64,000 nucleotides of DNA. Source: Neospora caninum Liverpool. Taxonomy: Eukaryota > Apicomplexa > Conoidasida > Eucoccidiorida > Sarcocystidae. Positions 22,328 to 35,268 of this stretch are shown in pieces. The stretch's first letter is position 1. The number at the start of each line of letters is the position of its first letter. The notes under the pieces are model-generated. The model was not told where the DNA came from and did not search any database. It saw only the letters and a list, made by a program, of their open reading frames with translations. The DNA is taken from positions 496,001 through 560,000 of the forward strand of contig NC_018385.1 in the NCBI RefSeq assembly GCF_000208865.1. The letters run 5' to 3'. The position numbers and the translations under genes are program-made.

Positions 22328-25300
22328 CAACACAGTTGGCGGTGGGTCAATGCCACGGGAGCGTGCTTTTCCACTGTGCCGCACAGCGCTGCGACAGAAA
22401 ATGGTGGAAAATGCGCGTCAGCATCAATTTCCAGACAAACGCGTAGACTCCTCAGTCAGACAGGAACCACCACGTGGGATAAACAGGACAGACTTGCATT
22501 TCGAGTGAAAGGATCCGAGGCCGCCCGGGGCGCAGCTGTGTCTTCAGTTTGTCGATCATTCTTTGGAGAAGCACTCCTGCCAGCAGAAAGGAAAAGTCGG
22601 CATCTTCAAACTGTTTCGTAAGGTCGCTCTTCGTGTAACACTGAGGACTGCCGCACTGAGCCGTCTAGGTACACGCATTCAACGCTTCCGGCGGCATGGC
22701 CGCTGCCGTTCATTGTGTCTATCAGGCCACTCCTCTCCAAGCACAACCCTTAGAACAGGGACTCCCGGCTCAGCGCCAAGAGGGGGGAGTTCTACTCCAG
22801 GAGAAGGCGGGCCGACCACACTATGTGTTTAAACTTTTTTTTCTTCAGAGTGCACGGCAACGCGGGACGTTGACTCATGGGAGGCGCCGTGTGGATGAAA
22901 ATAGGGCCAATCTGCCAGCGTAACTCAGTAGCACGGACAATCAGGCGTGCCTCGCCACCGCCAGGTGCGGAGATAAATAGATTTAGCACTCCTCAACAGG
23001 GACGGCAGCAGTTGTGTTTAATTAGCGGTTAACCTTTCCCTCGTCCGTACGTCCTCAGGCCATGCAATTCCCACCAGGTAGCATCTGAAGCTACATGGAG
23101 GCTCTCTCCCTCTCTCCCGGGGCGTGGCCCCGAGTGCACCAGAGGGCAACACGACTCGGCAAAACCAACGATGTAGCAGTTGCGCTCCGCTGTTGCGATC
23201 GAGTGCACATTCTACTACGGATCTCCGGCCTTGTTCCCAGGCGCGACTAAGGCGGGCATCCGACAAACTGCTTGCGAGACGGTGTGCTGAATGGAATTTT
23301 GTGACACGTGTGGATTCGTCCCTTGTGCGAATCCAGAAGCTTTCGCCAAGCGGTGAAGACAAACAGCAAAAGTATCGGGGATTCGCTCTCTGAGCAGAGC
23401 AAGAGCGATGGCGGAAGGATTTGATGCGGAATCGCTCTTGTTTCAATGTGCACCTTACCCCGCCACCACCGGGCGGGGTTGTCCTTTCCGTTATCGTTAA
23501 AAAACCAAACTACCCTGTGAGTACGACTTTAGCTCGCGTTTTTTACACACTCGTGCAAGGTAACTGGAAACGCGCTCGCCCCTTCCGTAAGGCTCTCCAG
23601 AATTCACTTTATGCAGAGTGACGGCTCGAAGCTTCGCGCAAACGCAGACCCCCGTTCCCGCATACAAAACGGGTCTAGCTTGGACGGCTGCCTTCGGACG
23701 GGAAACGCTTCCCTCCAACAGTGCCCTTTCAGGCTCTGTCCGGAACTTTGAATTGGAAAAGCCGGGGATTCCAGAAAAAAATCTCCGCTAAAAGCGAGAT
23801 CGGCTGCAGCCAGCCCAGCCGCTAAAAAGTTCGTTCTGGGGCGGAAGGACACTTGATATTGCTGCACAGAGATCTTCCTGGACACGGGACGTCGCAAACG
23901 CGCCGTTCGGTCCGCTTACAGATGTCGCACACGCTTGGAAGCCTCGAAACGTTCTTTGATGATTGAGACACGAACGGCAATTGCCCGACACCGCGGATTC
24001 GCGCGGGGTTTCCGTGTCCGTAACTTCTTATGCCACAAGCGGCAGTCCGATTCTGCATGCGCACGACGGTTGGACTCACAGCCAAGAGGCCAGGTGTGGA
24101 ACGGCGGATTCCCTTAGTCCGTTTTTCTGGACACACACAAGCGCGTGCATTTACAGCACACAAGGCGAACCCTGTGCCTCTCGAATAGACCTCGTTTCCC
24201 GTTGTCTTGCAGCTGTGTGGCCCCCCTGGTGCTCCGTGAGCGACACTCGCATGTCGACAAATCGCAGCGTTCTGCTGTTTTCGAGGCGCTCTTCGCGAAG
24301 GAGAATCCTTTCCTGGTTTTTCGAACGGCGGCAGTTCCCGCGTATTTACCTTTCTCGGAGTCTGTCCCCGTCCGGAGAGGACCGCCTGTGCATGGCAGCT
24401 AACGCGCCTCGCAGGTTCTCTCTGGCGCCGCGCCAGCCTTTGCCAAATGGTTACAAGCAGAAAAAAATGATGCAGCTCCTTGCGTTTTGAGAAGCCGCTG
24501 TGGCGGTTGAAAAAAGGCCATCTGTCGGGCTCGTTTGTGTGACCCTGCCTCACGAAAAACTGCGTATCCGCCGCACCTGCAGGCTCGGCAAACCTGCCTC
24601 TTTTTGACGCCGCCATTCGCGCCATCTCCCTCTTTCCAGCTGTCAGCCTATCAATTCGTGGGTATTGAGCTGTATGTACACCCAGACAAATCCAGGTAGC
24701 TGAAGTGAGCGACTGCCGAGCAGACCTTTTGTCTTTTACGGCGTCGACCAGAGGTGTTTTTCACTCTGCAGAGAGACGAGACCTCCCGCGGGTCAAGTGC
24801 GGTCTAAAAAAGGAAGACGCTGGAGGGGCGTCTTTTCCGGCTGGCCGGGCGTGAGCGCGTCCGGTGTGGAGGGGGGGCTGAAGGCCGAGTAACAGCGAAA
24901 ACGGACGGTGCAGCGGGCGACATCGAAGTGTGGCGGAGTAGCGAGGAGGGTTTGGCGTTCAGCAGAGGAAAGACGCCTGCGGCGTTCCAACGGTAAAGGC
25001 GGCAGACTCTGTCCGACGCTCCTCTGCCTCTCACCCGGAAAAGGTAACTTGTCCTCTAGTCTGCTCTCGCGCCACAGACAAAGCCGCGGGTGTATATACA
25101 CAGGGGACGAGTGAAAAAAGACGGCCCAGCTGAAAAGCGTCGGAAAAATAACACGGACGTCGCATGGAAGGTGAAGCGAGAGACAACCTGAGGAACAGAC
25201 AGAGACACGACTAGGGCGACGCGGACGAGGTTTAGAGAGAAGGGAGCGAGGCGGCGCGTCCGGGCCGTTCAGAACCGCACACGAACCCTCGCCAGAAAGT

Positions 25301-25422
25301 CCACTGTTTCGCTGTCTCCTGTCTTCTCTCCTGCCACTCGCTCGTTTACTGCCGTTCACAAGAAACGCCTCGACTGGCCAGGTAACGGCACACGCGCCTG
25401 GGCATGCCCGTCAGTCGAAGAG
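22328..25422. other. Unassigned region before the transporter
   Basis: Long frames occur on both strands over 23822-24625 (minus, 267 codons, with a Cys-rich C-terminal CDICKRTERRVCDVPC) and 23963-24490 (plus). They oppose each other and neither shows a known domain. The stretch from 24800 to 25422 is purine/pyrimidine-skewed and probably holds the 5' untranslated region and promoter of the transporter. No RNA gene was seen. Confidence 0.35.
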
Positions 25423-28400
25423 ATGGCGTCCTGGGGCGAGGCGGGGCCCACAGAAACGGGGGGAGAGGCGCGCTTAGGCCCAGACTGCGACTCGCGAGAA
25501 GTTTGCGGTGTCCCTTCTTCCCTTTCTCCCGGCAGCGAAACCCGAGAGGAGGGTGGATGGGAAGGCCACCAGGGGCATAGCGGTAGTGTGCATGGAGAGA
25601 AGACAACAGATGCTCGGAACACCTCTCTCAGACAAGAGTGTCTTGACAGCTCAACGCACCCCGGCATCTTGCGGGGCTGTAGCCCTGGAGCTGAGCCGCC
25701 AGGGGATGCGGCAGCTTCGTCAGCAGGCGTCGATCCTTCTTCAGGTCAAACGGAGATGCCTTTGCTCTCTGAAACACGACACCACTCGAGAGAAGACATC
25801 GACGGACACGAAGCGGGAAACGACCGTGCGTTGCTGTCCGCAGAGGCACAGCCTCCCGAGAGACACCGCCCCGGCATCCTGGGGCGTGTCTGGCCGTGGA
25901 GGCAGAGCGGCGACGGCGAGAGAGGAGAAACACGGGCATGTCCACTCTGTTCGCGCTCGAACGTCTGCTTGCTGCTCTTCTTCACCGCCTTCAACACACT
26001 TTTCATTTCGACGGCGCAGGGCCCTGTCTTTGATACGTATTTATTCGTCCTTGGACATGGATCAAACATGTACGTCGCAAAACCGGGGCTCGGTCCCATG
26101 TTTCCGTCGACGCGAGAGTGAGGGCCGGTGCATGTACACACGAATCCGACGGCGGTCTTGGGTGTCCGAGGTATCCCCGGAGGCCGATGCGCTTCGATGT
26201 TTGCACACTCCCAAAGGGGGAAAGGGAGTATCGCTGTTGCCTCCCAGAGCGTTTCACGTTTCTGAGATTCGCGTTCGCCGGCGTCGGCAACACATTCGTT
26301 GCCTTCGCCTCTTCCTCGCCTTTTCTGTCTCATCCCGTCCTCTTTTCCCTCGGGTGTCGGATGAACTTTTCTTTCGCCGGTTCCCCTTCGGCTCCTCCGG
26401 TCGCTGAAACGCCAGCCTCTGGGATTCTTCTGCTTTGCGTCTTTGTCGCATTTCACGCAGCCGTTTCTGGTCTTGTTCTCTTTATCTCGCGCTTCTTGGT
26501 CGCGTCCTCTCTCTCGCTTGTTCGCTGTATCTCGCGCGTGTTCCTCCCCTCTGTCTCCTCTCTCGTCGCTCTTGGGCTCTTCGAGTTTGTCGCCGAGGGC
26601 CTCTCCTGGTTGTGGCTGCCGATGTTTCTTAATTTTGCTCAGTCTTGTCCTGTGGGCGTTCCACGCGTGCTTCGCCTCTTTCCACTCGACTCCCGTGGCC
26701 GTGCTTACAAAACTGTCGCTTCTGTCCTTTCCTCTTCAGCTGGGTTGGCGAGGCGGCGAGCATTTCGGGCCTCACGAGCCTCTTGGTGGCGCTGCCCGTG
26801 GGCATTGCTGTCGATCGGTTTGACCGCAGCCACATGTGCAAGGTGCGTGTCCGGTTTCGCTCACTCGAAAAGCGATTCAAAGAGTCACTTCGCCTTCTTC
26901 CTCTTCGCTGCGCGTGTCCCCACGGCGTGACCACCGGCGGCGGAAGTGTGTCATTCCGTAGATCCTGGCAAGACGTCGCGCACGAGCAAACAAACGCACG
27001 ATGAAGCGCGACTGTGTGAAAGGTCCGTGAGAGCGAGGGGTCTCCTGTCCCTTCAAGAAATGCCAAGACGCAGTGTGCACACGCGTTTGTGAATCGGTGT
27101 TCCTGCAGCTTGCTGCCGCCGTAACTCTGGTGGCGTCGTGCGTCACCAGCGTGGGCTGCACGATGGACAACATGTTTCTCCTTCTCGTCTCCCTGTTCCT
27201 CTGGGGCGTCGCCTGGGAGCTCGCCAGCAGCGCGAGCTTCGCCATCTTCACCGATTCCATCGTGCCTGAGGAGCGACCGTACTGGTTCACGATCAAAGGC
27301 AAGCAACAGAAACGGGTGGGAATTCCGCAGACCTCAGTGATCCTGGATCGGTGTTTCACGAATGTGCATATATACATATATATATATGTATACATACATA
27401 TATATATATATATGTAATTACACTTAATTAAATATGCATATATGAATATGTGTGTGTCTATGAATAAGGTGTAAGGTGCATTCGTAGTGCGTGCATGACT
27501 ACAAGCGGTCCGTCACGTTGGCAAATAGCGGCGCGATGGCGCAGGGATGTACGCGGGTGCCCAAAAACAGCGACACATCTACGAACGTCACGTCGTAAGT
27601 GAAGGTTGTGTTCCATAGTCCTGGACGGGATGCACGTGGGAGAGTTCTCAAGAGAGCGAGATGCTGCTGCGCTCCGTCTTCATCAATTGTACGGGGAACG
27701 TGTTCTTGGACCCTGCGCGTTAATTCTTTCTCATCTTGTCCTTTTCCGCCGAGGCATGATGTGATTGCGCATCGTGAATGGTTCTCCTCCGCACGCGGCA
27801 GGTCTTAACCGCGTCGCGTAAAAAAGCGTGAGCCGAGTCGTTTGACTCACGTTCAGTTTTCGTCCTGGTGTGTTTTTGTCTCTGTTCTGGGTGTATGTGC
27901 ATCTGGACCTCAGGTGTAGCGAGCACGTTGGCCAGCGCAGCAGGTCCTCTGTTGATGGCACTTTTTTTTGTAGTCGAAGGCGACGAATGGAGACTCTCCA
28001 TTCTGCACACAGCAATCGTTGTCAGCACAATTATCTGCGGCCCCAGCTCGGGCCTTTTTCTCTCGCTGGTTCGAAATCCTGAGGACGAACGGGCTGCACT
28101 TGTTGCTTTGTCGTCTCCGCCTTCGCCTCGCTGTTCCTCAGCCTCTTCTGTCCCCACTGACCCCGCGTTTGAAACAGAAGACGCGACGGAGGCAGGCGGA
28201 AGGCTACGAGGTAGGACCGAAGGAGACGAAGGAGAACGGGGCCGCTACGAAGAATGTAGGCACGCGGCGTTCCGTGTCGGGAAGAGAGGAGGCGACCGCA
28301 GAAGATTGGGAAGAGAGCAGCCAGGATCCGAGGCGGAACCGGAGGCTACCATGAGCGGGAAGAACGCAAGAGCACCTCGACGGGGAAGGAATTCGGAATT

Positions 28401-31400
28401 ATCACATGAAGCAGAACCCGACAACTCGGCGGCAGCCCCTCTCCGAGAAACGAAGGACACGTCGCCCAGAGCAGGTCGAGTCTCTCTGGGCAAAATTTTC
28501 CCACTCACGAGATCCTCTGTCCGTGACATTCGAATAGAACAGAGTAAAGACGCAGAGCATCTCTTGTCTCGGCGTCCGTCTCTCTCTCGTTCTCATCCTT
28601 CTCCCTCGCGGCGTGGTCTCGAGTGCAACAAGAGATCGCGCTCTGCTGCAGGATCTGTGAGGCGGAAAGGAGCGAAAAGAGTGCATGCGCAGGATAGCGA
28701 ACAGGAAACGACGTTGTTCGAGTCGGATGGCGAGGACGTTTCATGCTATGCCGTGCCCGACTTCTGTCTCCAGTGTCGAGTTCCTCTACGCTCTTTCCTT
28801 TCACCCGACGAGACACCGAGGCGTGGGCCCTCGCATTCGACTCAAGACAGTTTCATGACAGGTATGTGGAGCTTTGTTGGCAACGTACTCGTTCCGTCTG
28901 GTTTGTCCTCGCTCTTCTCTGTCTTCTCGTTCATTTCTTTCTTTTCTCTCTTTTCTTTTCGCTTCTCTCGCTCCCTCTCGCCGGAACATTCCCTGCGTGA
29001 GAAGCCCGCGAACCTACCTCTCTCTTCGCCTCGCCCGCTGTGATTTTTGCGCGGTCCTTTTCCAGGGTGGTCAAAAAGCACACGCGGCGACGTGTGGCCC
29101 TCGCACTGCAGCACTCAGGCGCCTCCGCGTTCTCGCTTTTCCACCCCTGGTTCGGAAAAATTCGACCCTCGTCTCTGCCCCAGTGACTGTGAAGAGGAAG
29201 GAGATGCTTCGGCCGGCGCGCCCGGCGCTCGGCCCGATCCGAAGTTGAGAGGCCTTGGCCCCGCGAGTGTCCCCGTTGCATCTCCCTCGCCGCTTCTGTG
29301 CAAACGCCGCGTCGCAGGGATGCAACCGGAGACGCACCGGTCTCCCGCAGGCTGCTCTGCTCGAGCGCCGAGGCGCAAAAAAAGGCGATTCATCGCCATT
29401 GATTGCGCGGGACCTCGACGGCAAAGAAATCCTCGACGCGGCGCAGGAGCCGTCGCACACCGTCTCCGAGACACAGACGGCGAGGATGAAGATGGACGTG
29501 AAGAAGACCGCAGTGAAGGGGGACACGAGGCAGGGGAAGCCGCGGCGGGTGTGGGCGACGAGGCCTGGCAGCGCGGCCTTTCGCGGCCGCAGAAAATGAT
29601 TCCGTTTTTGGTTGCGGTCTCCGATACGGTTCGAGCGATTGGTGCCGGCATGACCGTCGCGTTCTTCCCTCTGTTCTTCAAGGAGGTTTACCACTTCCAA
29701 CCCCTCGACCTCTGCTTTCTGTCGACAGCCTACTCGGTGTCCATCGGTCTGTTCATGCTCTTTGCGGAGCGCCTCGCCAAGCTCACTGGTGCGTCTGGGA
29801 GAAGGAAGCAGCGCGAAAAACGAAAGCTGAGACAAGCGCGGAAAAGAAGAAATCCAAGGGAAACAAAATGAAGACGCTTCCCATCCACCGACGGGGCGTC
29901 TTTTGCTTTCGTGCGACAAACGCCCGCGGAGAGAACAGGGTTTTGGTCCTCCGCCCGAGGGCGAGACCGGGGCCTGCCGCCTGGGCGATAAATCAGGGGA
30001 AACGTCCACGATAGACACCGGAGAAAACGCATCCGCGAAACGCGAAGGGTTTAAAAACAGGAGCAGAACCGAGAAGGAAGGAAGCAGGCAACGCCACAGA
30101 ATAATGAAGACGAAACGTGGGCTCCAGCAGTGAGTGGATTTCCTTCAGACTCAAATCTTGTTTCCTCCGCCTGGGCGACCCCAGGCGGCAGGCGGGCGTC
30201 TCGCAGTTCTTGTCGGGCCAGGTGTCTCTCTGCCTTCTTGCCGTTTCTTGACTCTCTGTCTCCGTGCCGTTTTTTCTCTCTCGGCCGGTCCCACGGGGGC
30301 TTCGATCGCCCGTTAGCGTCTGCCGTGTCGCTAAAACCGTAAATATGTGTGTGGATGTTCTTTCATGCCGGTTCACATCTCTCGCGTCGTGTGTGGTTTT
30401 TTAGGACGGGCGTGGGCAACAGTCCTCTTCTTCCTCGGCGGCCTCTGCATGCTCTTCTGCATGTGCGTCGTGCAACAACTACCCATCATGATCTTTTGTT
30501 TTCTCCTTCGCGGCGCGTTTCAAAATGCCGTCAGCCCTCTGACACGGTCCATCGTCATGGATTTCACCCAAAGTAAGCAACAGAAATCTCCAGGCGGTGA
30601 ACACCTACATCGTCGTGTACCTGGCGACACGTCCTTCGATAAAAATACATGTATGGGAGGATACTCTTTCGAACCAAAATACAACGCTTTCATATATGTA
30701 TATGACAACAGGTGTACTGTTCCACAACTGGTGTACAGACACGGATGCATATGGCTGTGCCTCTGTACAGCTGTACGTAAATATTCATGAATAAATATAA
30801 GATGTATATATCTATATATCTGTATATATATAGTAGTCCTTTTCTTTGTATGAATGTGTAAGTATTCATGCGTTTGGCGCAGACGTGCGCGAGAAAGTCC
30901 ATACAGCAAAACTGCACGCGACCATGGCACTTCTTTGATTTCTTTCTTTCTTAGTCGTCCTGGATATTCTTTTGTGGGTCCAGAAGCGAATCGTGGAAAG
31001 TGGAACGCGGTCGAGTCCTTCAGCTCGACGCTCTGGTCAGGCAGTGCGCTTCTCGGCGGTTTCTTGGCGAACAAAGACTATCGATTTGCCTTTTTCGTCA
31101 CTGCGGTTCTCTACGCGATTTCGCTGATCATCTTCTTGCCTCTCACCTTCCTTCTCCCGTCCGCTGAACAAATCCTGCGCAGCTCTCAGACACCACAGGA
31201 ACCTCATTCCTTCTCCTTACATTCTCCCTCTTCTTCTCCCTCTTCTTCTTCCTCTTTTTCCTCTTCCTCTTCTTCCTCTTCCTCTTCTTCTCCTCCCTCT
31301 TCTTTTTCCTCTTCTTCCTCTTTTTCCTCTTCTTCCTCTTCTTCCTCTTCTTCTTCCTCTTCTCCCTCGTCTTCATCTTTGCTGTGTGTAGGAGAGGGGG

Positions 31401-31633
31401 GCTTCTGTCTCGGCACTTCTTTGGCGCCTCCAGAGGGCTCTGGAGCGGCAGGCGGGGCGTGTCGGTCTCGAGAGCTGTTGGGAAAGAACGGCGCAAACGG
31501 CAACGAAAAAACGCGCCCAGACGCGACTCTCGCCGTGCCTCTCCTGCACTCTGCCGAGCAGCAAACTCGTGACTTCGTCCAACTCTCTTCCGAGCCTTTC
31601 CCTCTTGTGGAAGAGATACACCGGATTGCCTAG
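25423..31633 (+). CDS. Major facilitator superfamily transporter, seven exons
   Basis: Exons 25423-26069, 26740-26842, 27109-27298, 27914-28861, 29066-29788, 30405-30572 and 30984-31633 join in phase to 1142 residues. MFS hallmarks are ALPVGIAVDRFDRSHMCK (the loop between TM2 and TM3), WELASSASFAIFTDSIVP, and MDFTQKANRGKWNAVES created across the last junction. About 11-12 hydrophobic segments are spread over all exons. Between the two halves lies an unusually large hydrophilic loop of about 500 residues (exons 4-5), rich in Arg/Glu/Ser. The N-terminus is an acidic extension of about 180 residues. The C-terminus carries a poly-Ser tract encoded by a microsatellite. Intron 3 has a GC donor (AAAG|GCAAGC). 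The substrate cannot be predicted. Confidence 0.9.
27367..27414. repeat. TA/CATA microsatellite in transporter intron 3
   Basis: Alternating TATATA and TACATA sequence, intronic. Confidence 0.9.
31205..31380. repeat. TCTTCC-type microsatellite inside the transporter's last exon
   Basis: Imperfect TCTTCC/TCTTTT repeats encode a tract of about 55 mostly Ser residues with scattered Phe and Pro. Because the unit is a multiple of three, length changes keep the frame. The complementary strand gives a spurious Lys/Glu-rich frame. Confidence 0.9.
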
Positions 31634-32622
31634 CAGAGAGACGGCCAACCGAGCGCGGAGTGGGACGGCGCCGCTCTCCGCCGTCTGCGCAGCGTCGGGC
31701 GTCAGATTCTCCGTGGTCTTTTTAACCGTCTCTACGGGGTGTGCGCTCATCCAGGGGTGCGCCTTGAGGGAATGGGCGTGCTTTTTCGTTCGTTGGTTTT
31801 CCGCGTTTTTTCTGAAAAGGTTCGGAACTGGTTTTGCGAGAGTGCTTCACACAGGCAACGCAGCGCCAGCGCGCCGCGAACGACGAACCAGGTAGCCTGT
31901 GTCTTCCACGTGAACTTTTAAAATCCACATTTTCGGCCCACGGATGGTGCAAGACAGGACCGTATGCGGAGATTGCGGTGAAGGGCTCCGTTGAGGTCCA
32001 TGCACGGAGTCACATCTTAAACTATCTTCTATTGCCAGCGCCATTCCCGCATCTCAGGCCGGATGAAAGGGGGCGAGAGAAAACGGGCGCGGAACCCCAG
32101 AGCCAAGCATGCGCTTTGACGTATTCATGCCTCTTTTGGTCTCGCGTGGAGCAGCCTGGAAGTTAGGCAGGCGCACAGAATTTGTTTTTGTGGCGGGGCA
32201 ACTCAGCCAACGACGCAGTTAAGCACAGCTGGGCGTTCATGAGCCGTGCTGAAGCTGTCTCCTGGCTTCCGCTCTTCTGCAAAACTGTGAAGAAGGCGAA
32301 GCTCGTATCCACGTTCCGTTAAGCTGCGTGTGTTGCACGAAAAAACGAGTCACAACGCCAGAAAAAGTCCGAAGGGGGCGACTGCTCCCAGTCTACAAAA
32401 GGGTTCGCGCAATCAATCCCCACCGCGCTGGCGATACACCTAAATCTAAAGTCATCTTAATTGACTCCAACTTCACTTGCGCCTTCCAATGGCAGGCAAC
32501 ACTCTAGCTCGTTTCGAAGCAAAAGAAATCTGCATCGCTGCAGCCTCAGAGAGGCCGCGAAGGCCTCGGCTCACATGCAGAGTCAGATACCCCCCATCCA
32601 CACAGTTATTATATTACACATG

Positions 32623-32624
<2 letters not shown>

Positions 32625-32653
<29 letters not shown>
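32625..32653. repeat. TA microsatellite
   Basis: Alternating TA of about 14 units in the intergenic region downstream of the transporter. Confidence 0.9.
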
Positions 32654-32657
<4 letters not shown>

Positions 32658-33553
32658 CTGTATAGGTAGACACAAATAATATAGATATATGTTCGTATGC
32701 TCGCAAGTCCACACAACAGCAGAGGTAATTAAAGATTCGAGGGCACACACAGAGATACAGGCTCGGAGCTAAGCGGAGCGCTCAGCAACATGAGACAAAA
32801 GAGAGGCTTGTCGAACCAGGAGCGACAGCTCTTCACAGACTGGAAAAAACAGGCAACCGATCCCTGTCATACAGCATATATATATATATATATATACATA
32901 ACTGTGGACATCTAAGTATAGGATATATAAATGATTATACATAGAGGGCTGTATGCATTGGAAGACATCTGTATGGATCTATACTTGAAAGTAGAAGACT
33001 CCGGAAATACGCTTGCCGGTGTCCATCGAGTGTTTCAAAATTTGATCCGCTGTGTGCAAAGCCGTCGCTTATCTGCAAGCACCGGGTTGCCAGAAGGCGC
33101 TCAAAAGGTGCCTGTTCCAGGAAGGATACTACTAAAGCGAATATGATATTGGTACAGCTTGTATGCGAATGCTGGTTTTCAAATATATGGTGCACACCGC
33201 TATATTAAATGCTCTTAGCCATTGCCGCCCTTGGATATGTACTACGGTGGGCAAAAAACGAGTTTCTGGCGGTAGTACAGTGTTTACTAACCTCCAATAC
33301 CGTATTTGGTACGAGGGCTACTTGTGGATGCGCAGCGTGACGGATCGGCGGCATGGATTTTCTCGTTCTCGGCGCCTGCCTCCGCCAGCATTCACGGAAG
33401 AGTTCTCCCTCTGTATCTGCTCCTCTCGGTGTGTGTCTGTTCAGAGCTGCTCTCTTTTTAATACACGTCTTGTTCTATCACTCTGCCCTAACTCCACTTG
33501 CCTCACCTTTTCTCTCCCTCGTTCACGCTATCTGTCTCTCTCCATCACTCTGT

Positions 33554-33690
33554 GTCTCTCTCTTTCTCTCAATCCGCTTATCTGCGTCTGTATCTCTCTC
33601 TTTCTCTCAATCCGCTTATCTGCGTCTGTATCTCTCTCTTTCTCTCAATCCGCTTATCTGCGTCTGTATCTCTCTCTCTCGCTCTCCCAC
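33554..33690. repeat. 38-bp minisatellite, about three and a half copies
   Basis: The core AATCCGCTTATCTGCGTCTG recurs at 33571, 33609 and 33647 with an exact 38-bp period, separated by TCTCTC tracts. The copies look identical. Confidence 0.9.
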
Positions 33691-35268
33691 ATTATCTATT
33701 CATATATATATATATATATAGATATATATGTATGTCTATCTCTTCATCTCCCTTTCTCTCCACATTCCTACATCCTGGTGGATGTGTCCCTTTCTTCTGT
33801 GTGTCTCTGCTGGCCTCTCGACGGGGATCTCGCGGTCTCTGCGTCTCCACACACAACCCTTAGACGGCCTAGCTGCTCGGCAGGCTGGCCAGCAAAAGGC
33901 TGCAGGAACTCACCAGTCTCTGTTTCCTCTTGAGCGGGCATGCTCTGTTGCCTGTCGTTCTCGAAACGCTCCCGAGGCGCAATGGCAACGCAGCGAGGGA
34001 GCGCGCAGGCGGCGCCTTTGTTGCTTTCTCGTGAGAGGAAGGGCCAGCGTCGTTGTGTCTGTCCTTGGCGCCCCGCTTTCTGCGAGAAGAACCAGCTGAT
34101 CTCGAGAAGGCCCCTTGCGCGCTGTGCCCCCGCGTGTCCTCGCGCGTTCCTTTTATGGAATGCATGCATCTACCCTCCTAGGGCGCGTGCTTTCAACGTC
34201 ACTGTTTTCCACATCTCTCGAGGGCTTCCGGAACATGTGTCTCTTATTTCTGCACCTTTTTGCTCTCTCTCTCTCTCGCCCCGTCAAAATCGCCAAGAAG
34301 GCAAACGCTGCCTCTCTCGTGGACAGACACCCGCCGTGGTCCCCCCTCCGGTGTCCACCGCCTTTCCCGCTTGCTTTTTCCCTTCCGAGCTGATTTTTTT
34401 CTTCTACCTTTCCGCAGTTTTCCCGCTTTTCTGGAAGGTCCCGCGCAGGCACACCGACAGAAAAGGCGAGAGAGTCGCGGGAGAGCATCCGCCGTCGAGA
34501 GTGCAGGCCGCGCCGAAAGTTCGCGGACAGCGCAGAGCGGCCAGGAGACGCCCGCTTCTCAGGCTTCGCCGCAGAAACACGCGCGCTGTCCCTCGCTACA
34601 AACAGAGGAAAGGGAGAAAGACAGTCCTCTTGTCGTGGACACGCTTTTCGCTCTCTTGTGGGAAGCGCGAAGATCGCGAGGAAACTCGCCCCGACTCAAC
34701 CGAGGGCGAGGGACCAGGGAGAGGAGACAACGGGAGAGGAGGGAAAGACACGAGGACGTTCGCCCTTGAGGCTCGACAAAGCAGGAACAGAAAAAAAGGG
34801 CTGCTGTGTCTGCTGCCTCGTCTTCCCCGTGCCTTTTGGGGTGGACGGTCTCGTTTGGAGCCGTGTTTCAGAAAACACCAGATCTACCAAGGACGTTGAG
34901 GAACCCAGTCTTCTCGCGCGAGGCGGAGATTCCAAGTCTCACAGGACGAAACCAACGTTTGCACGGGCCGCGTGGAAAAGCGCAAATTGCACAACTTGCA
35001 TGTTTATAGATGTGCGTGGTGATGCCTAAGGGTCTGTCGTGTGTCCTTTCAATCTCTCAACTCCTGCGCTTCGTCTCAACCTTTTTTTGTCTTGTGTTCG
35101 CCTCTTTTTCTTCTCTTTTGTCCCTCCGTCTGTCTCGGTTGCCTCTTCTCGCCGCCACCCCCTCTTTCTTTCTTGTGCCTGGTCCCCGCACTCGCTTCCG
35201 TCTCAGCTCTTCCCTCTTCCGTCTCAGCTGTCATTCGTCTTGTAACTCGCCCCTCTCGACAGGCCACG

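Larger units (their letters stand above)
31634..35268. other. Repeat-rich intergenic region
   Basis: Contains TA microsatellites (32625-32653, 32876-32896, 33702-33729), a 38-bp minisatellite, and a pyrimidine-rich stretch from 35040 to 35268 leading into the WW/RRM gene. Long frames at 33940-34899 (+) show no domain and probably lie in the 5' untranslated region. No RRM1- or RRM2-like exons were found here. Confidence 0.5.

Noticed and set aside
23822..24625. Minus-strand 267-codon frame with a Cys-rich tail
   Set aside because: The Cys spacing does not fit a known finger, and an equally long frame lies on the other strand; kept only as a remark in the region entry.
29071..30018. Minus-strand frame of 315 codons
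   Set aside because: Antisense to transporter exon 5, with no motif.
31143..31503. Minus-strand Lys/Arg- and Glu-rich frames
   Set aside because: They are the reverse of the TCTTCC microsatellite inside the transporter exon.
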